Positions 1 through 9,278 are shown, numbered from the stretch's first letter. The stretch: 64,000 nt of DNA from Polynucleobacter sp. (GCA_021737945.1 JAIPCX010000001.1:186001-250000), one strand, 5' to 3'. Numbers and translations are program-made. Notes: generated from the letters alone by a model not told the origin.

Positions 1-2
1 AG

Positions 3-986
3 ACTCAGCGTCGCGCCTTGATCCTAGCCGACAACAAGATCGGTGAAAACGCTTCCTGGGAAAACGAATTACTCGGCATCGAATTAGCCGAGTTGAAAGA
101 CGCCGGATTCGATCTTGGACTAACGGGCTTCTCTCCAGAAGAATGGGATTCGTTAATTGCCGGCGGCGAGACTACGAACGATGGCCAGACCGATGAAGAT
201 GCCGTCCCTGAAGTCACTGAAACACCGATCTCTCAGCCAGGCGACATCTGGATCCTTGGCGAGCACAAGGTGATCTGTGGAGACGCCACCAAAGTTGAGC
301 ACTACCAGGCACTGCTGGGTGAAGAACTGGTGGACATGACTTTCACCGATCCGCCCTACAACGTGAACTATGCCAACACGGCCAAAGACAAGATGCGAGG
401 CAAGAGCCGGCCTATCCTGAACGACAACCTGGGTGATGGCTTTGGCGGCTTTCTGATGGAAGCCAGCCACAACATCCTGACTTACACCAAGGGGGCCGTC
501 TACATTGCGATGAGTTCGTCCGAGCTCGATACACTGCAAGCAGCTTTCAGAGCCGCAGGCGGTCGCTGGTCCACCTTCATCATCTGGGCGAAGAATACTT
601 TCACCCTTGGACGATCCGATTATCAGCGCCAATACGAACCGATCCTCTACGGCTGGCGCGAAGGCATCGATCACTTCTGGTGCGGCGCTCGCGACCAAGG
701 CGATGTCTGGCACGTTAAAAAACCTGCCAAGAACGACCTGCATCCGACGATGAAGCCAGTCGAATTAGTTGAGCGGGCAATCCGCAATAGCAGCAAGACG
801 AAAGATCTGGTGCTGGACCCCTTCGGTGGCTCTGGCTCGACCCTGATCGCCTGCGAAAAATCGGGACGCCGCGCCCGCTTGATTGAACTCGATCCGAAGT
901 ACGTGGACGTGATCGTCAAACGGTGGGAAGAATTTACCGGCCAAAAAGCCACTATGGTCATTCAACCGGTAGAGAACAAAGCATGA
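3..986 (+). CDS. Prophage DNA adenine/cytosine methyltransferase, 5'-truncated by the window edge
   Basis: The reading frame is open to the first base, so the true start and probably a ParB-like N-terminal domain lie outside. The visible start (QRRALILADNKIGENASW) resembles the end of that domain in ParB-methylase fusions. Counting from the in-frame Met at base 18, DPPY (motif IV) is at residues 111-114 and DPFGGSGST (SAM-binding motif I) near residue 262. This motif IV-before-I order fits a beta-class N6-adenine or N4-cytosine methylase. Such genes often sit just upstream of terminase in HK97-like phages and may protect phage DNA from host restriction. The recognition sequence cannot be read from the protein. 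Confidence 0.85.
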   Translation, partial: TQRRALILADNKIGENASWENELLGIELAELKDAGFDLGLTGFSPEEWDSLIAGGETTNDGQTDEDAVPEVTETPISQPGDIWILGEHKVICGDATKVEHYQALLGEELVDMTFTDPPYNVNYANTAKDKMRGKSRPILNDNLGDGFGGFLMEASHNILTYTKGAVYIAMSSSELDTLQAAFRAAGGRWSTFIIWAKNTFTLGRSDYQRQYEPILYGWREGIDHFWCGARDQGDVWHVKKPAKNDLHPTMKPVELVERAIRNSSKTKDLVLDPFGGSGSTLIACEKSGRRARLIELDPKYVDVIVKRWEEFTGQKATMVIQPVENKA

Positions 987-997
987 GCCAGGAATCA

Positions 998-1480
998 TTA
1001 CTGAGCAATTCGGTAGACTCGGCCCTGGTCTGCTTCTTTGATTGAGATGATTTCCAAGCCCAGCTTCTTTTTGAAGGCGCCAGCGAAGGTGCCCCGCACC
1101 GTGTGCGGCTTCCATCCGGTGGCTTCACAGATCTGCTGGATCGTCGCACCCTCAGAACGCTTCAACATGGCGATTACCTGAGCCTGCTTGGTATTGTCTC
1201 GGGTGCGGGGCTGCTGCACTGACGCTGATTCGATGATCTCGTTGAGCACTTCAGCAGTGACGGACGCTTTACGCGGTACGCCTAACGCATCGTAGCCCTG
1301 GGCAGCGATGAACCAGTCGTCACCGATTTGGGTGATCAATGCACGGTGAATCAAACCCTCCAGCACCTTCTGGCGTGCACCGCCCTTGACGTGCTCAGGT
1401 AACCACACAATCTTGCCTTCAGTCTGCTGGTGGGCATGGGTCAGGATGACGTGTTGGGTGTCGGTAAGTTCGTTGCGCAT
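998..1480 (-). CDS. DUF3489 domain protein
   Basis: 160 residues, convergent with the methyltransferase; the two stops are 11 bp apart. The C-terminal half (AQVIAMLKRSEGATIQQICEATGW, in shortened form, then PHTVRGTFAGAFKKKLGL) matches my memory of DUF3489. That is a small winged-helix-like domain common in proteobacterial prophages and mobile elements. The N-terminal half has no motif I recognise. A DNA-binding role is likely from the helix-turn-helix appearance but is inference. It is the only gene on this strand in the packaging region apart from higBA. Confidence 0.65.
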   Translation of the reverse strand: MRNELTDTQHVILTHAHQQTEGKIVWLPEHVKGGARQKVLEGLIHRALITQIGDDWFIAAQGYDALGVPRKASVTAEVLNEIIESASVQQPRTRDNTKQAQVIAMLKRSEGATIQQICEATGWKPHTVRGTFAGAFKKKLGLEIISIKEADQGRVYRIAQ

Positions 1481-1591
1481 GATGTCGCTCCTATGGATGC
1501 AGTTGATCGGGTTCGTATGAACGCTTCAACGCCCAGAGAAGACAAGTGAATTCTCGCGGACTGTTGGTTGATTCCGCTTCTTTTTTGAATA

Positions 1592-1975
1592 GTGTCGAGG
1601 ATGCCCCAACGCGCCCCTACCCCATGTCGATTCCCGGGTTGCGGGGCCATCCTCGACACCCCCGGCTTTTGTCAAAAGCACCGTGTCGCAGTGCACCGTG
1701 ACTATGGACGGGCACGCCGAAGCTTTGATACGGAAGTGGGTTTTTATCAGTCCAACGAATGGCGCCGGGTACGTGCGGCGGTATTGCGCGATGCCCCGCT
1801 ATGTGCGGCCTGTGGGGCGCGCGGGCGCCTTGTAGCGGCCAAAGTGGTAGACCATATCCAGCCAGTTAAGTTAGGGGGCGCTCGGTTTGATCGGGCGAAC
1901 CTCCAGCCACTGTGCATCCCTTGTCACAACCGCAAAACGGCAAAGGAAACAGCAGGGAATCGCAAAACCCCCTAG
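1592..1975 (+). CDS. Phage HNH endonuclease
   Basis: 127 residues from a GTG at 1592; an ATG at 1601 is the alternative start. Neither has a clear ribosome-binding site. The C-terminal half holds the HNH fold: CAACGARG, then VVDHIQPVKLGG (the DH of the catalytic site), then NLQPLCIPCHNRKT with the final CxxC-H. The two CxxC pairs would bind a structural zinc. In cos-packaging HK97-type phages an HNH protein encoded beside the terminase works with TerS and TerL in end cleavage. The position next to terS supports that role here. Confidence 0.85.
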   Translation: MSRMPQRAPTPCRFPGCGAILDTPGFCQKHRVAVHRDYGRARRSFDTEVGFYQSNEWRRVRAAVLRDAPLCAACGARGRLVAAKVVDHIQPVKLGGARFDRANLQPLCIPCHNRKTAKETAGNRKTP

Positions 1976-2067
1976 GGGGGTCAAATCTCTACGATGGGCA
2001 AGCAAAGATGCGCGCGCCTGCCCACATTTTTGTGCGTGCAAAATGAAAAACTTTTTTTGGATGAGTG

Positions 2068-2532
2068 ATGGCCGGCCGTAAACCCTTACCAGTTGCCGTC
2101 AAAAAAATTAAGGGTACGCTGCAGAAGTGCCGCACCAATCCAAACGAACCGCGTCCGCAGGGGCTCTTGGGCGAGCCGCCAGATTACATGTCGGAGATTG
2201 CCAAGGAAGCCTGGACCTACGCTATTCAGAATGCGCCGCCTGGTTTGTTTTCGTCACTGGATGCAGCCGTGCTGGAACGCTGGGCAAATTGTGCGGGCCT
2301 CTACCGAGAAGCGCTGGCGAAGATCAATCGGTCTGGTGTCGCTGGAATGATCATCAAAACACCCAGTGGAATCTTGCGGCGTTCGCCGTTGATGGATGTC
2401 ATCCGGGATCTGGCGCAGGAGATGAAGGGCTACGAGTCAGAGATGGGGTTTACGCCTGCGTCCCGCTCACGCGTCCAGGTGTCGCCAGAGCCTGCATCGC
2501 AGGACGACCCCTGGGCTGAAATAGCGGGTTGA
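2068..2532 (+). CDS. Terminase small subunit, P27 family
   Basis: 154 residues. ATG 2068 is preferred to the adjacent in-frame GTG at 2065. The N-terminus MAGRKPLPVAVKKIKGTLQK and the later EIAKEAW, LDAAVLERWA and SPLMDVIRDLAQEM segments are typical of P27-family small terminases. This subunit binds the packaging site and loads DNA onto TerL. Unusually, TerS and TerL are separated by a reverse-strand higBA pair, so terL must be reached by read-through or its own promoter. Confidence 0.85.
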   Translation: MAGRKPLPVAVKKIKGTLQKCRTNPNEPRPQGLLGEPPDYMSEIAKEAWTYAIQNAPPGLFSSLDAAVLERWANCAGLYREALAKINRSGVAGMIIKTPSGILRRSPLMDVIRDLAQEMKGYESEMGFTPASRSRVQVSPEPASQDDPWAEIAG

Positions 2533-2547
2533 TTGCAGGATGATCCG

Positions 2548-2865
2548 TCAGTGTGCTGTAGCTTCATCCAGCAAAGAACAACGAGGAATCGCGTCGAGTC
2601 GCTTGCCTAATTCCCGACGAGCGACGTGCGTGTCGTGATGAGACTGTACGGCCAGCCACCATCCATCAGTCAGCCCAAAATACCGGCAAAGCAGCAGGTC
2701 GGTTTCAGCTGTCACGGCCCTTTTTCCAGAGACGATGTCGTAGACGCGTGTTGCAGGCACATCAATGTCTTTCGCCAGTCGATAGGAGGTCAGCCCCAAA
2801 GGTTTGAGGAATTCTTCCTGCAACATTTCGCCGGGAGAAACCGGTGCAATTTTGGTCATGATCAA
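2548..2865 (-). CDS. higA: HigA-type antitoxin (XRE family)
   Basis: 105 residues with an XRE helix-turn-helix. The opening ISPGE-type segment (PVSPGEMLQEEFLKPLG) and the helix pair SYRLAKDIDVPATRVYDIVSGKRAVTAETDLLLCRYFG are the classic HigA signature. The start follows GGAGTTTG. It lies 6 bp downstream of the toxin gene, the toxin-first order typical of higBA. HigA neutralises HigB and represses the operon. It is encoded against the direction of the phage late genes. Confidence 0.9.
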   Translation of the reverse strand: MIMTKIAPVSPGEMLQEEFLKPLGLTSYRLAKDIDVPATRVYDIVSGKRAVTAETDLLLCRYFGLTDGWWLAVQSHHDTHVARRELGKRLDAIPRCSLLDEATAH

Positions 2866-2871
2866 ACTCCT

Positions 2872-3153
2872 TTAGTGGTAATCGATGATTTCCACATCGT
2901 GGGCACCATCGTCAGCCCACACGAAACAAACCCGCCACTGATCGTTAATGCGGATGCTGTACTGCCCTGCCCGGTCTCCCCGTAACAACTCTAGACGATT
3001 GCCAGGAGGAACGCGAAGGTCTTCCAAACGCGGCGACACCGCGAGTTGGGTGAGTTTACGAAGTGCTGCCCGCTCAATATTGACCCAACGAACGACGCGC
3101 TCGCCGCGATAGAGGGCTTCGGTGTCGGCACATCGGAACGATTGGATCGGCAT
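2872..3153 (-). CDS. higB: HigB-type toxin (RelE superfamily mRNA interferase)
   Basis: 93 residues, the usual HigB length. The pattern LRVPPGNRLELLRGDRAG followed by QYSIRINDQWRVCFVW and a C-terminal DVEIIDYH matches the host-inhibition-of-growth B family. These toxins cleave mRNA on the ribosome. The promoter must lie in the ~60 bp between its start and terL (3154-3213), so it diverges from terL. As a prophage cargo pair it could stabilise the prophage or interfere with other phages; this is inference. Confidence 0.9.
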   Translation of the reverse strand: MPIQSFRCADTEALYRGERVVRWVNIERAALRKLTQLAVSPRLEDLRVPPGNRLELLRGDRAGQYSIRINDQWRVCFVWADDGAHDVEIIDYH

Positions 3154-3213
3154 GCCTGATATTACCGAACGGCGTTAATAACGTCAAACAGGAATAGTCT
3201 AAAAATTTCCATA

Positions 3214-4926
3214 ATGGCAAACTCTTCCTATGCCGCCACAGCAAAACAGTACGCGCAATCTGTGGTCACCGGTGCAATCCCGGCCTGCCACTGGGTGCAA
3301 CTGGCCTGTCAGCGTCAGTTGAACGACCTGGCTCGCTTCAAAGGGAGAGACAGTCCGTATCGCTTCAACCCGAAGCTAAGCGACCGGAATGGCCGGGGAT
3401 TTCGCCCCGCAGATAACCTGTGCGCGTTCATTGAGCGTTTACCGCACGTGAAGGGGCCGCTGGCGGGTGAGCCGATTAGTCTGGAGCCGTGGCAAGTATT
3501 CATCCTGACGACGGTGTTTGGATGGGTGACACCCGATGGCAAACGACGTTTTCGGCGCTCGTACATCGAGGTCCGTCGCGGCAACGCCAAATCGACCTTG
3601 TCCTCAGCGGTGGCGCTCTACATGCTGGCCGCTGATCACGAAGGCGGTGCCGAGGTGTACTCGCTGGCGACCACCCGCGACCAGGCACGGATCGTCTTTG
3701 GCGATGCCCAAACGATGGCCCGGCGCAGTCCGGGATTTCGTACGCGGTTCTCCGTGAACGTCGGCGCGCACAACATGCACGTGCTGGCGTCAGGCTCAAA
3801 ATTTGAAGCTCTCTCTGCTGAAGGTTCGACACTTGATGGTCTGAACATTCACTTTGGATGTGTTGACGAGTTGCACGCTCATAAAACACGTACTGTCTAC
3901 GACGTAGTCGAAACCGGTACCGGCAAACGCGATAACTCGCTCTTGTGGGTAATCACCACCGCTGGTAGCAACCGGGCAGGCATCTGTTACGAGGTGCGTA
4001 CCTTCGTCTCCAAACTGCTCGATGGCGTGTTCGAGGATGACACGCAGTTCGGCATCATCTACGGCCTAGACGATGGCGACGACTGGACCAGTGAAAATGC
4101 ACTCATCAAGGCCAACCCTAACTGGGGCATCTCGGTCAGACCTGAGATATTGGGACCGCTGCAGGCTAAGGCCATGCAACTGCCCAGCGCAGTCAACAAC
4201 TTCAAGACCAAGCACTTGAATGAGTGGGTCAATGCTGATACAGCATGGATGGATATGCGCGCGTGGGACGCTTGCGCTGACACCAGTCTGGACATTGATA
4301 ACTTTATTGGTCAGCCCTGCTGGATCGGATTGGATCTGGCCAGCAAAACGGACATCGCCGCGCTGATTCTGGTTTTTGCACATCCAGAGATTGCTGATGC
4401 GTATGTCACGTTCGGCAAATACTACCTGCCTGAAGACACTGTCCATGGCGCCGGCAATAGCCAGTATTCGGGCTGGATGCGCACAGGACGTCTAACTGTC
4501 ACACCCGGCAATGTGATTGACTTTAGCTGGATTGAGGCTGACCTCCTCGATATGGCGTCTCGGTTTGCCATTCAGGCGGTGGCCTTTGACCCGTTTCAGG
4601 CGACGCAATTATCAACGCGCATGTTGGCCGAAGGGCTGCCAATGATTGAAGTACGCCCCACCGTTCTCAACTTCAGTGAGCCCATGAAAATTCTCGAAGC
4701 ACTGGTGCTCCAGAAAAAACTCGCACATGACAGCGATCCGGTCCTGACCTGGATGGCCAGCAACGTCGTCGCGCATCTGGATGTCAAAGACAACATTTAT
4801 CCGCGCAAAGAGCGGCCAGAAAACAAGATCGACGGCATTGTGGCACTCATCATGGCGCTCTCCCGCGCTATCAAGCCGGGTGACTCGGTGGTGCTGGGCG
4901 CCGATTATGAATTGATGCTCCTTTAA
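3214..4926 (+). CDS. Terminase large subunit (HK97/Terminase_1 type)
   Basis: 570 residues. The ATPase domain carries a Walker A variant, RRGNAKST, at residues 121-128, and the acidic segment GCVDELHAH as Walker B. A C-terminal RNase H-like nuclease is suggested by GLDLASKTD (about residues 371-379) and VAFDPFQ. EPWQ at 91-94 is the adenine-binding motif typical of the family. The enzyme drives DNA into the prohead and cuts the concatemer. It is complete and closely followed by the portal gene. Confidence 0.95.
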   Translation: MANSSYAATAKQYAQSVVTGAIPACHWVQLACQRQLNDLARFKGRDSPYRFNPKLSDRNGRGFRPADNLCAFIERLPHVKGPLAGEPISLEPWQVFILTTVFGWVTPDGKRRFRRSYIEVRRGNAKSTLSSAVALYMLAADHEGGAEVYSLATTRDQARIVFGDAQTMARRSPGFRTRFSVNVGAHNMHVLASGSKFEALSAEGSTLDGLNIHFGCVDELHAHKTRTVYDVVETGTGKRDNSLLWVITTAGSNRAGICYEVRTFVSKLLDGVFEDDTQFGIIYGLDDGDDWTSENALIKANPNWGISVRPEILGPLQAKAMQLPSAVNNFKTKHLNEWVNADTAWMDMRAWDACADTSLDIDNFIGQPCWIGLDLASKTDIAALILVFAHPEIADAYVTFGKYYLPEDTVHGAGNSQYSGWMRTGRLTVTPGNVIDFSWIEADLLDMASRFAIQAVAFDPFQATQLSTRMLAEGLPMIEVRPTVLNFSEPMKILEALVLQKKLAHDSDPVLTWMASNVVAHLDVKDNIYPRKERPENKIDGIVALIMALSRAIKPGDSVVLGADYELMLL

Positions 4927-4930
4927 TCCC

Positions 4931-6430
4931 ATGGGATTACTGAGCTTTTTTGATCGCTTCAAAGCGCATCGGGCCGACCGATCGCCTTGGGGCGATTTTT
5001 ATTTTGAGCCGACCGGGTCAAGAAGTGTCTCCGGTATGCGTGTTTCTGCTGATGCCGCACTGCGCTTAGCGGCCGTCTATGCATGCGTTCGCATCTTGTC
5101 GGAAACCATGGCATCGCTCCCTATCGTGATTTACCGAACCCGACCCGATGGCGGCAAAGACCGTATCAAAGATCACTGGCTTTATCACCGGCTAGCCCGC
5201 ACGCCCAACCGATACCAGAACCCGTTTGAATGGCGGGAGATGCTTCAGGGGCATCTGACGCTACGCGGCAATGCGTACTGCCAGATTCTAGCCAATGCAA
5301 AAGGTGAAATTACCCAGCTGCTGCCCATTCACCCAGATCGGGTGAAGCTGGAGATGCTCACCAACGGTGACTACCGATACCGGATCAGTCAGGCCGGAGG
5401 GACTGAATTGATTTTGCCTCGCGGCGAAGTTTGGCATCTGCGGGGGTTGTCGTCCGACGGTCTTTTGGGTATGAGTCCGATTGAGCTCGCTCGCGAGAGT
5501 CTGGGAATGGCTCTGGCTGCACAAGACTATGGCGCACGATTTTTTGCAAATGACGCCAAGCCCACCGGAGGCTGGATCGAGTTCCCAGGCAACTTCAAGG
5601 ACGCAGAGGCCAAGCGGGTGTTTCGTGAGTCCTATCAGCAAGCGCAGTCTGGCGCGAACCGGGGCAAAGTACTCGTCCTTGAAAACGGCATGAAATTCCA
5701 CGAGGTGGGTGTCACCAACAAGGATGCGCAATTTCTGGAACTACGCAAGTTTCAGATAACGGATATTGCGCGCCTATTTAGAGTACCACCCCACATGATC
5801 GCGGATCTGGACCGGGCCACCTTTTCCAATATCGAACAGCAGAGTCTGGAATTCGTCATGCACACGATGACACCCTGGGCTGAGCGCTGGGAGGCAGCCA
5901 TCGGACGTGATTTGATTTTCGATAGCGAGGCTTTGGAAGTCGAATTTGATTTTTCTAATTTGATGCGTGGTGATGTGGCCAGCCGCTCAGCGTATTACCA
6001 AAGCGGCATCCAAAACGGCTGGCTCACTCGTAACGAAGCGCGGGCAGCAGAAAACTTAAATCCTCTTGCCGGTCTTGAACAGCCGCTGCGGCCACTCAAC
6101 ATGGTCGAAGAATCCGATGCGCAAGAGTCTGAAACGGAGAATGCATCGCGTACTCCTGATACCGATCCGGAATCGGAGTCCGAGGAAACAGCAAACCCAA
6201 CTGACGCCCATCTGCGCTTGCGGTTTGGCGCGTTAGTTGCATCGAACGCTCGCCGTCTGGCACGACGCATTCACAAAAAGGGAGTCATTGGCGCGAACGA
6301 TATATCGCTCATTGCTGATGCTTTGGGCGTAAGCCACGAATCAGTCAAGCACTGGGCAAAAAACTGCGATCCCATCCCTGACGAAATCACCTTGCGTAAA
6401 TTATTAATTACATTGGGAACAACACTATGA
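4931..6430 (+). CDS. Portal protein, HK97 family
   Basis: 499 residues. The core (RLAAVYACVRILSETMASLP, GNAYCQI, EVWHLRG, and the late FRVPPHMI) is diagnostic of HK97-type portals, which form the dodecameric vertex ring for DNA entry and tail attachment. The family core is about 400 residues. The last ~110 residues form an extension: a Glu/Ser/Asp-rich linker (about 400-425), then a basic helical region. That extension may contact the overlapping protease or scaffold, which is inference. It overlaps the next gene by 4 bp (ATGA). Confidence 0.93.
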   Translation: MGLLSFFDRFKAHRADRSPWGDFYFEPTGSRSVSGMRVSADAALRLAAVYACVRILSETMASLPIVIYRTRPDGGKDRIKDHWLYHRLARTPNRYQNPFEWREMLQGHLTLRGNAYCQILANAKGEITQLLPIHPDRVKLEMLTNGDYRYRISQAGGTELILPRGEVWHLRGLSSDGLLGMSPIELARESLGMALAAQDYGARFFANDAKPTGGWIEFPGNFKDAEAKRVFRESYQQAQSGANRGKVLVLENGMKFHEVGVTNKDAQFLELRKFQITDIARLFRVPPHMIADLDRATFSNIEQQSLEFVMHTMTPWAERWEAAIGRDLIFDSEALEVEFDFSNLMRGDVASRSAYYQSGIQNGWLTRNEARAAENLNPLAGLEQPLRPLNMVEESDAQESETENASRTPDTDPESESEETANPTDAHLRLRFGALVASNARRLARRIHKKGVIGANDISLIADALGVSHESVKHWAKNCDPIPDEITLRKLLITLGTTL

Positions 6431-7362
6431 ATCCTTCATTACTGCTTGGAGAATTTCTAAGCACACCTTGGGCGCTGATGCCTGATCGCCTGCAAACGAT
6501 TGCTAGTGTCCTGTCACGATGGTCTAATGGACGAGAGCCTGAGGATAGTGTGCAGTTTCAGATCAATACAGACCGCGTGGTTCGCACTACACGCAAACAA
6601 TATGCAGCCGAACACTCTGCTCTCGGAATTGCTGTGCTGCCGCTTTACGGTGTCATCACACAGCGTGGCAATATGGTCGACAACATCTCGGGTCCGGGCT
6701 GTACCAGCACCGAACAATTTTCGGCGGCGTTTCGGCAGCTGCTGGCCGATACATCAGTCGGTCAGATACTTATCGACATCGATAGCCCCGGTGGTAGCGT
6801 CTACGGGGTAGCTGAACTGGCTGAGGATATTTTTCGGGCCCGCTCACAAAAACCCATCATCGCAATTGCCAACAGTTTGGCTGCGTCGGCTGCCTATTGG
6901 ATCGGTTGCTCGGCCAGCCAGTTCTACGTCACCCCGGGTGGCGAAGTCGGCAGTATCGGCGTGTGGCAAGCGCACCAGGATTTCAGCAAGGCGTTTGATG
7001 ATGCCGGGATCAAGACAACCCTGATTTCCTCCGGCACTTACAAGGTAGAAGGCAATCCTTACGGCCCACTGGATCCCGAGGCACAAGCGTTCATGCAATC
7101 TCGGGTGGAGGACTACTACCAGGCATTTGCGCAATCAGTTGCCAAGGGCAGAAACGTATCGGTCTCTGACGTTATCTCGGGCATGGGACAAGGTCGCGTT
7201 CTAGGTGCTGACGCTGCAATGAAACAAGGCATGGTCGATAGCGTTGCCAGCTTTGATCAAGTACTACTCAAAATGCAAAAGCAGGCACGCACTACAACCC
7301 CGTTGAGATCTACGCATGTCCCGCGTCTTCAACATGCACGTGATGCGATAGCCCTGATGTAA
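6427..7362 (+). CDS. Prohead maturation protease, S49/SppA-ClpP-like
   Basis: 311 residues. The order IDSPGGSVYG, then NSLAASAAYWIG (nucleophilic Ser region) and TLISSGTYKVEGNPYGPL (catalytic Lys region), is that of the S49 signal-peptide-peptidase fold rather than U35. These phage enzymes cleave the scaffold or delta domain of the capsid protein and themselves during head maturation. The position between portal and capsid and the 4-bp overlap with the portal gene agree. Confidence 0.9.
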   Translation: MNPSLLLGEFLSTPWALMPDRLQTIASVLSRWSNGREPEDSVQFQINTDRVVRTTRKQYAAEHSALGIAVLPLYGVITQRGNMVDNISGPGCTSTEQFSAAFRQLLADTSVGQILIDIDSPGGSVYGVAELAEDIFRARSQKPIIAIANSLAASAAYWIGCSASQFYVTPGGEVGSIGVWQAHQDFSKAFDDAGIKTTLISSGTYKVEGNPYGPLDPEAQAFMQSRVEDYYQAFAQSVAKGRNVSVSDVISGMGQGRVLGADAAMKQGMVDSVASFDQVLLKMQKQARTTTPLRSTHVPRLQHARDAIALM

Positions 7363-7432
7363 AAATTTAAATTTGACTTATGCGCTCCGTTGAGCGCTGC
7401 AACCCTCGCGACCCAAAGGCCGCACCCAAATC

Positions 7433-7458
7433 GCCACCCTTACGCGGGTGGCTTTTTT
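7433..7458 (+). terminator. Intrinsic terminator-like hairpin in the capsid leader
   Basis: GCCACCC and GGGTGGC (7433-7439, 7446-7452) form a 7-bp G+C-rich stem followed by six T. A second hairpin, GCGCTC-CGTT-GAGCGC, lies at 7382-7397. Both are in the 113-bp gap before the capsid start. This could separate early late-gene transcripts from a capsid transcript or act as a processing site. Confidence 0.6.
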
Positions 7459-7475
7459 ATTTATGGAGAGACCTA

Positions 7476-8801
7476 ATGAGTAATAAATTGCGCGAGCTTC
7501 AGTCTCGCAAAGCCAACCTGGTCAAGGATGCACGCACCCTGACTGATATTGCTGCTTCAGAAGAGCGTGACATGACCGACGAAGAATTGTCGGCCTTTGA
7601 TGTGCTGAAATCGAAAATCGAAGCGGCGTCCGGTGCAATCGACCGCGAAGCGGCATTGATCTCTGAAGAGGCGCAGATGGCACACGTCGCTTATTCAACA
7701 CCGATTACCCCCTCAGCCATTATTTCCGTGACGGACAACCGTGAAGGCAATCCAACCCATGGCTTTCATAGTGTTGGCGAGTTTTTGAAAACCGTCTGCC
7801 AAGCCCAGAAGCCCGGCAGCACAATCGATGAACGCTTGATCTTAGGTTCAGCCCGTGGCGCAGCGGTTCCAGCGAATTTTGGGAATGAAGGCTCTGCCCA
7901 GGACGGTGGCTTTTTAGTCCCACCACAATTTGCCAGTGAAATCTTCCAGCTCTCATTAGGAGAAGACTCACTGTTGCCGATGACGGATAACGTTGAGATC
8001 ACCGGTAACACGATGGCTTTCCCGAAAGACGAAACCACGCCTTGGGGCAGCAACGGTATTCGTGCGTATTGGCAGGGTGAAGCCACGCCTGCGGCCAGCA
8101 CGAAACCGGTACTGGGACTGTCTACTTTGCGACTTAAAAAATTGATGGCGCTCGTTCCCGTCACCGACGAGCTGCTCGACGACACCAATGCCCTGTCGAG
8201 CTATTTGCCCGAAAAAATCGCCACCTCCATTCGCTGGAAAACCAACGAATCCATCCTCTTTGGCTCGGGGACTGGGGTACCAATGGGCTGCATGAACAAC
8301 AGCACGACGGTGACCGTTGCTAAAGAGCAGAACCAGGCAACACAAACCCTCACACCGCAAAACCTGGCGAAGATGATTTCTCGACTGCCACCGGGAAGTT
8401 TTGGAAAATCAGTCTGGATCGTCAATAACGATGTGCTTCCAGCCCTCTTCACGCTCACCCTTGGCAACTATCCGATCTATCTGCCCACCGGCTTGTCTGT
8501 TGGTGGGATTCAGATCTCACCCTACGGTAGCCTCCTGGGTCGACCGGTCTTTGTCTCTCAACACGCCAACACCTTCTCCGGACAAGGGGATGTGCTGCTG
8601 GCTGACCTTTCCTACTACCAAACCATCACCAAAGCGGGTGGGATGCAAACGGCAACTTCCATGCATCTGTACTTCGATGCGGATTTGACGGCCTTTAGAA
8701 CCACCTTCCGCATGGATGGGCAGTCCAAGATTGCCACACCAATTACACCTGCTAAGGGTACTGCGTCGATGTCCCCGTTTATTCAACTGGGTGCGCGTTG
8801 A
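7476..8801 (+). CDS. Major capsid protein, HK97 fold
   Basis: The start is ATG 7476, preceded by GGAGAG; the longer frame from 7380 runs through the terminator hairpin and is rejected. That gives 441 residues. The N-terminal ~100 residues are charged and helical (LRELQSRKANLVKDARTL), as expected for a scaffold delta domain removed by the protease. The mature part shows the HK97 pattern: GGFLVPPQFASEI, then KLMALVPVTDELLDD, and TNESILFGSGTGVPMG. It builds the icosahedral shell. A new capsid transcript could start in the leader, but no promoter is evident. Confidence 0.93.
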   Translation: MSNKLRELQSRKANLVKDARTLTDIAASEERDMTDEELSAFDVLKSKIEAASGAIDREAALISEEAQMAHVAYSTPITPSAIISVTDNREGNPTHGFHSVGEFLKTVCQAQKPGSTIDERLILGSARGAAVPANFGNEGSAQDGGFLVPPQFASEIFQLSLGEDSLLPMTDNVEITGNTMAFPKDETTPWGSNGIRAYWQGEATPAASTKPVLGLSTLRLKKLMALVPVTDELLDDTNALSSYLPEKIATSIRWKTNESILFGSGTGVPMGCMNNSTTVTVAKEQNQATQTLTPQNLAKMISRLPPGSFGKSVWIVNNDVLPALFTLTLGNYPIYLPTGLSVGGIQISPYGSLLGRPVFVSQHANTFSGQGDVLLADLSYYQTITKAGGMQTATSMHLYFDADLTAFRTTFRMDGQSKIATPITPAKGTASMSPFIQLGAR

Positions 8802-8828
8802 TCGCCCCAAGACTTAAGGAGAATAACT

Positions 8829-9275
8829 ATGTTTCCAAATGCAAAGGGTAGCGAATTAGTCGCGATCCTCGCCACGCTGGATCCTTCAAGCCAGGCAGCT
8901 AGCACGGTCTCTACCGGATGGATTTCATCAGGCAATCATCACAGCCTGTTAGCTGTCATTCAGACTGGAGTGCTTGGGACGGGAGCGACTGTCGATGCCA
9001 AACTTCAACAGGCAATTGATGCGACTGGTGCGAGTGCAAAAGATATCAGTGCTAAGGCGATCACGCAGATAGTCAAAGCGACTGGTGATAACAAACAAGT
9101 GCTCATTAATGTCAGGCCTGAAGAGTTAGACATTACCAATGGGTTTGGCTTTCTTCGGCTGTCATTGACTGTGGGCGTTGCTGCGAGTTTAACTTCTGCA
9201 CAGATTCTTGGAATTACGCCACGAGTTCTACCAGCAGACACCGCTAATCAGTCAGCAGTGGTGCAGATCGTCTAA
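8829..9275 (+). CDS. Conserved phage structural protein, possible head decoration
   Basis: 148 residues behind a good AAGGAG site. It has no named domain that I recognise. The last half (QVLINVRPEELDITNGFGFL, then SLTVGVAASLTSAQILGI) recurs in genes placed directly after capsid genes in HK97-like phages, as far as I remember. The Ala/Thr/Ser-rich and beta-prone composition and the position between capsid and connector fit a head decoration or head-associated protein. That role is inference from position. Confidence 0.5.
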   Translation: MFPNAKGSELVAILATLDPSSQAASTVSTGWISSGNHHSLLAVIQTGVLGTGATVDAKLQQAIDATGASAKDISAKAITQIVKATGDNKQVLINVRPEELDITNGFGFLRLSLTVGVAASLTSAQILGITPRVLPADTANQSAVVQIV

Positions 9276-9278
9276 GCG

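Noticed and set aside
7380-7475. N-terminal extension of the capsid protein
   Set aside because: The extension is encoded by hairpins and a terminator; ATG 7476 has a proper ribosome site.
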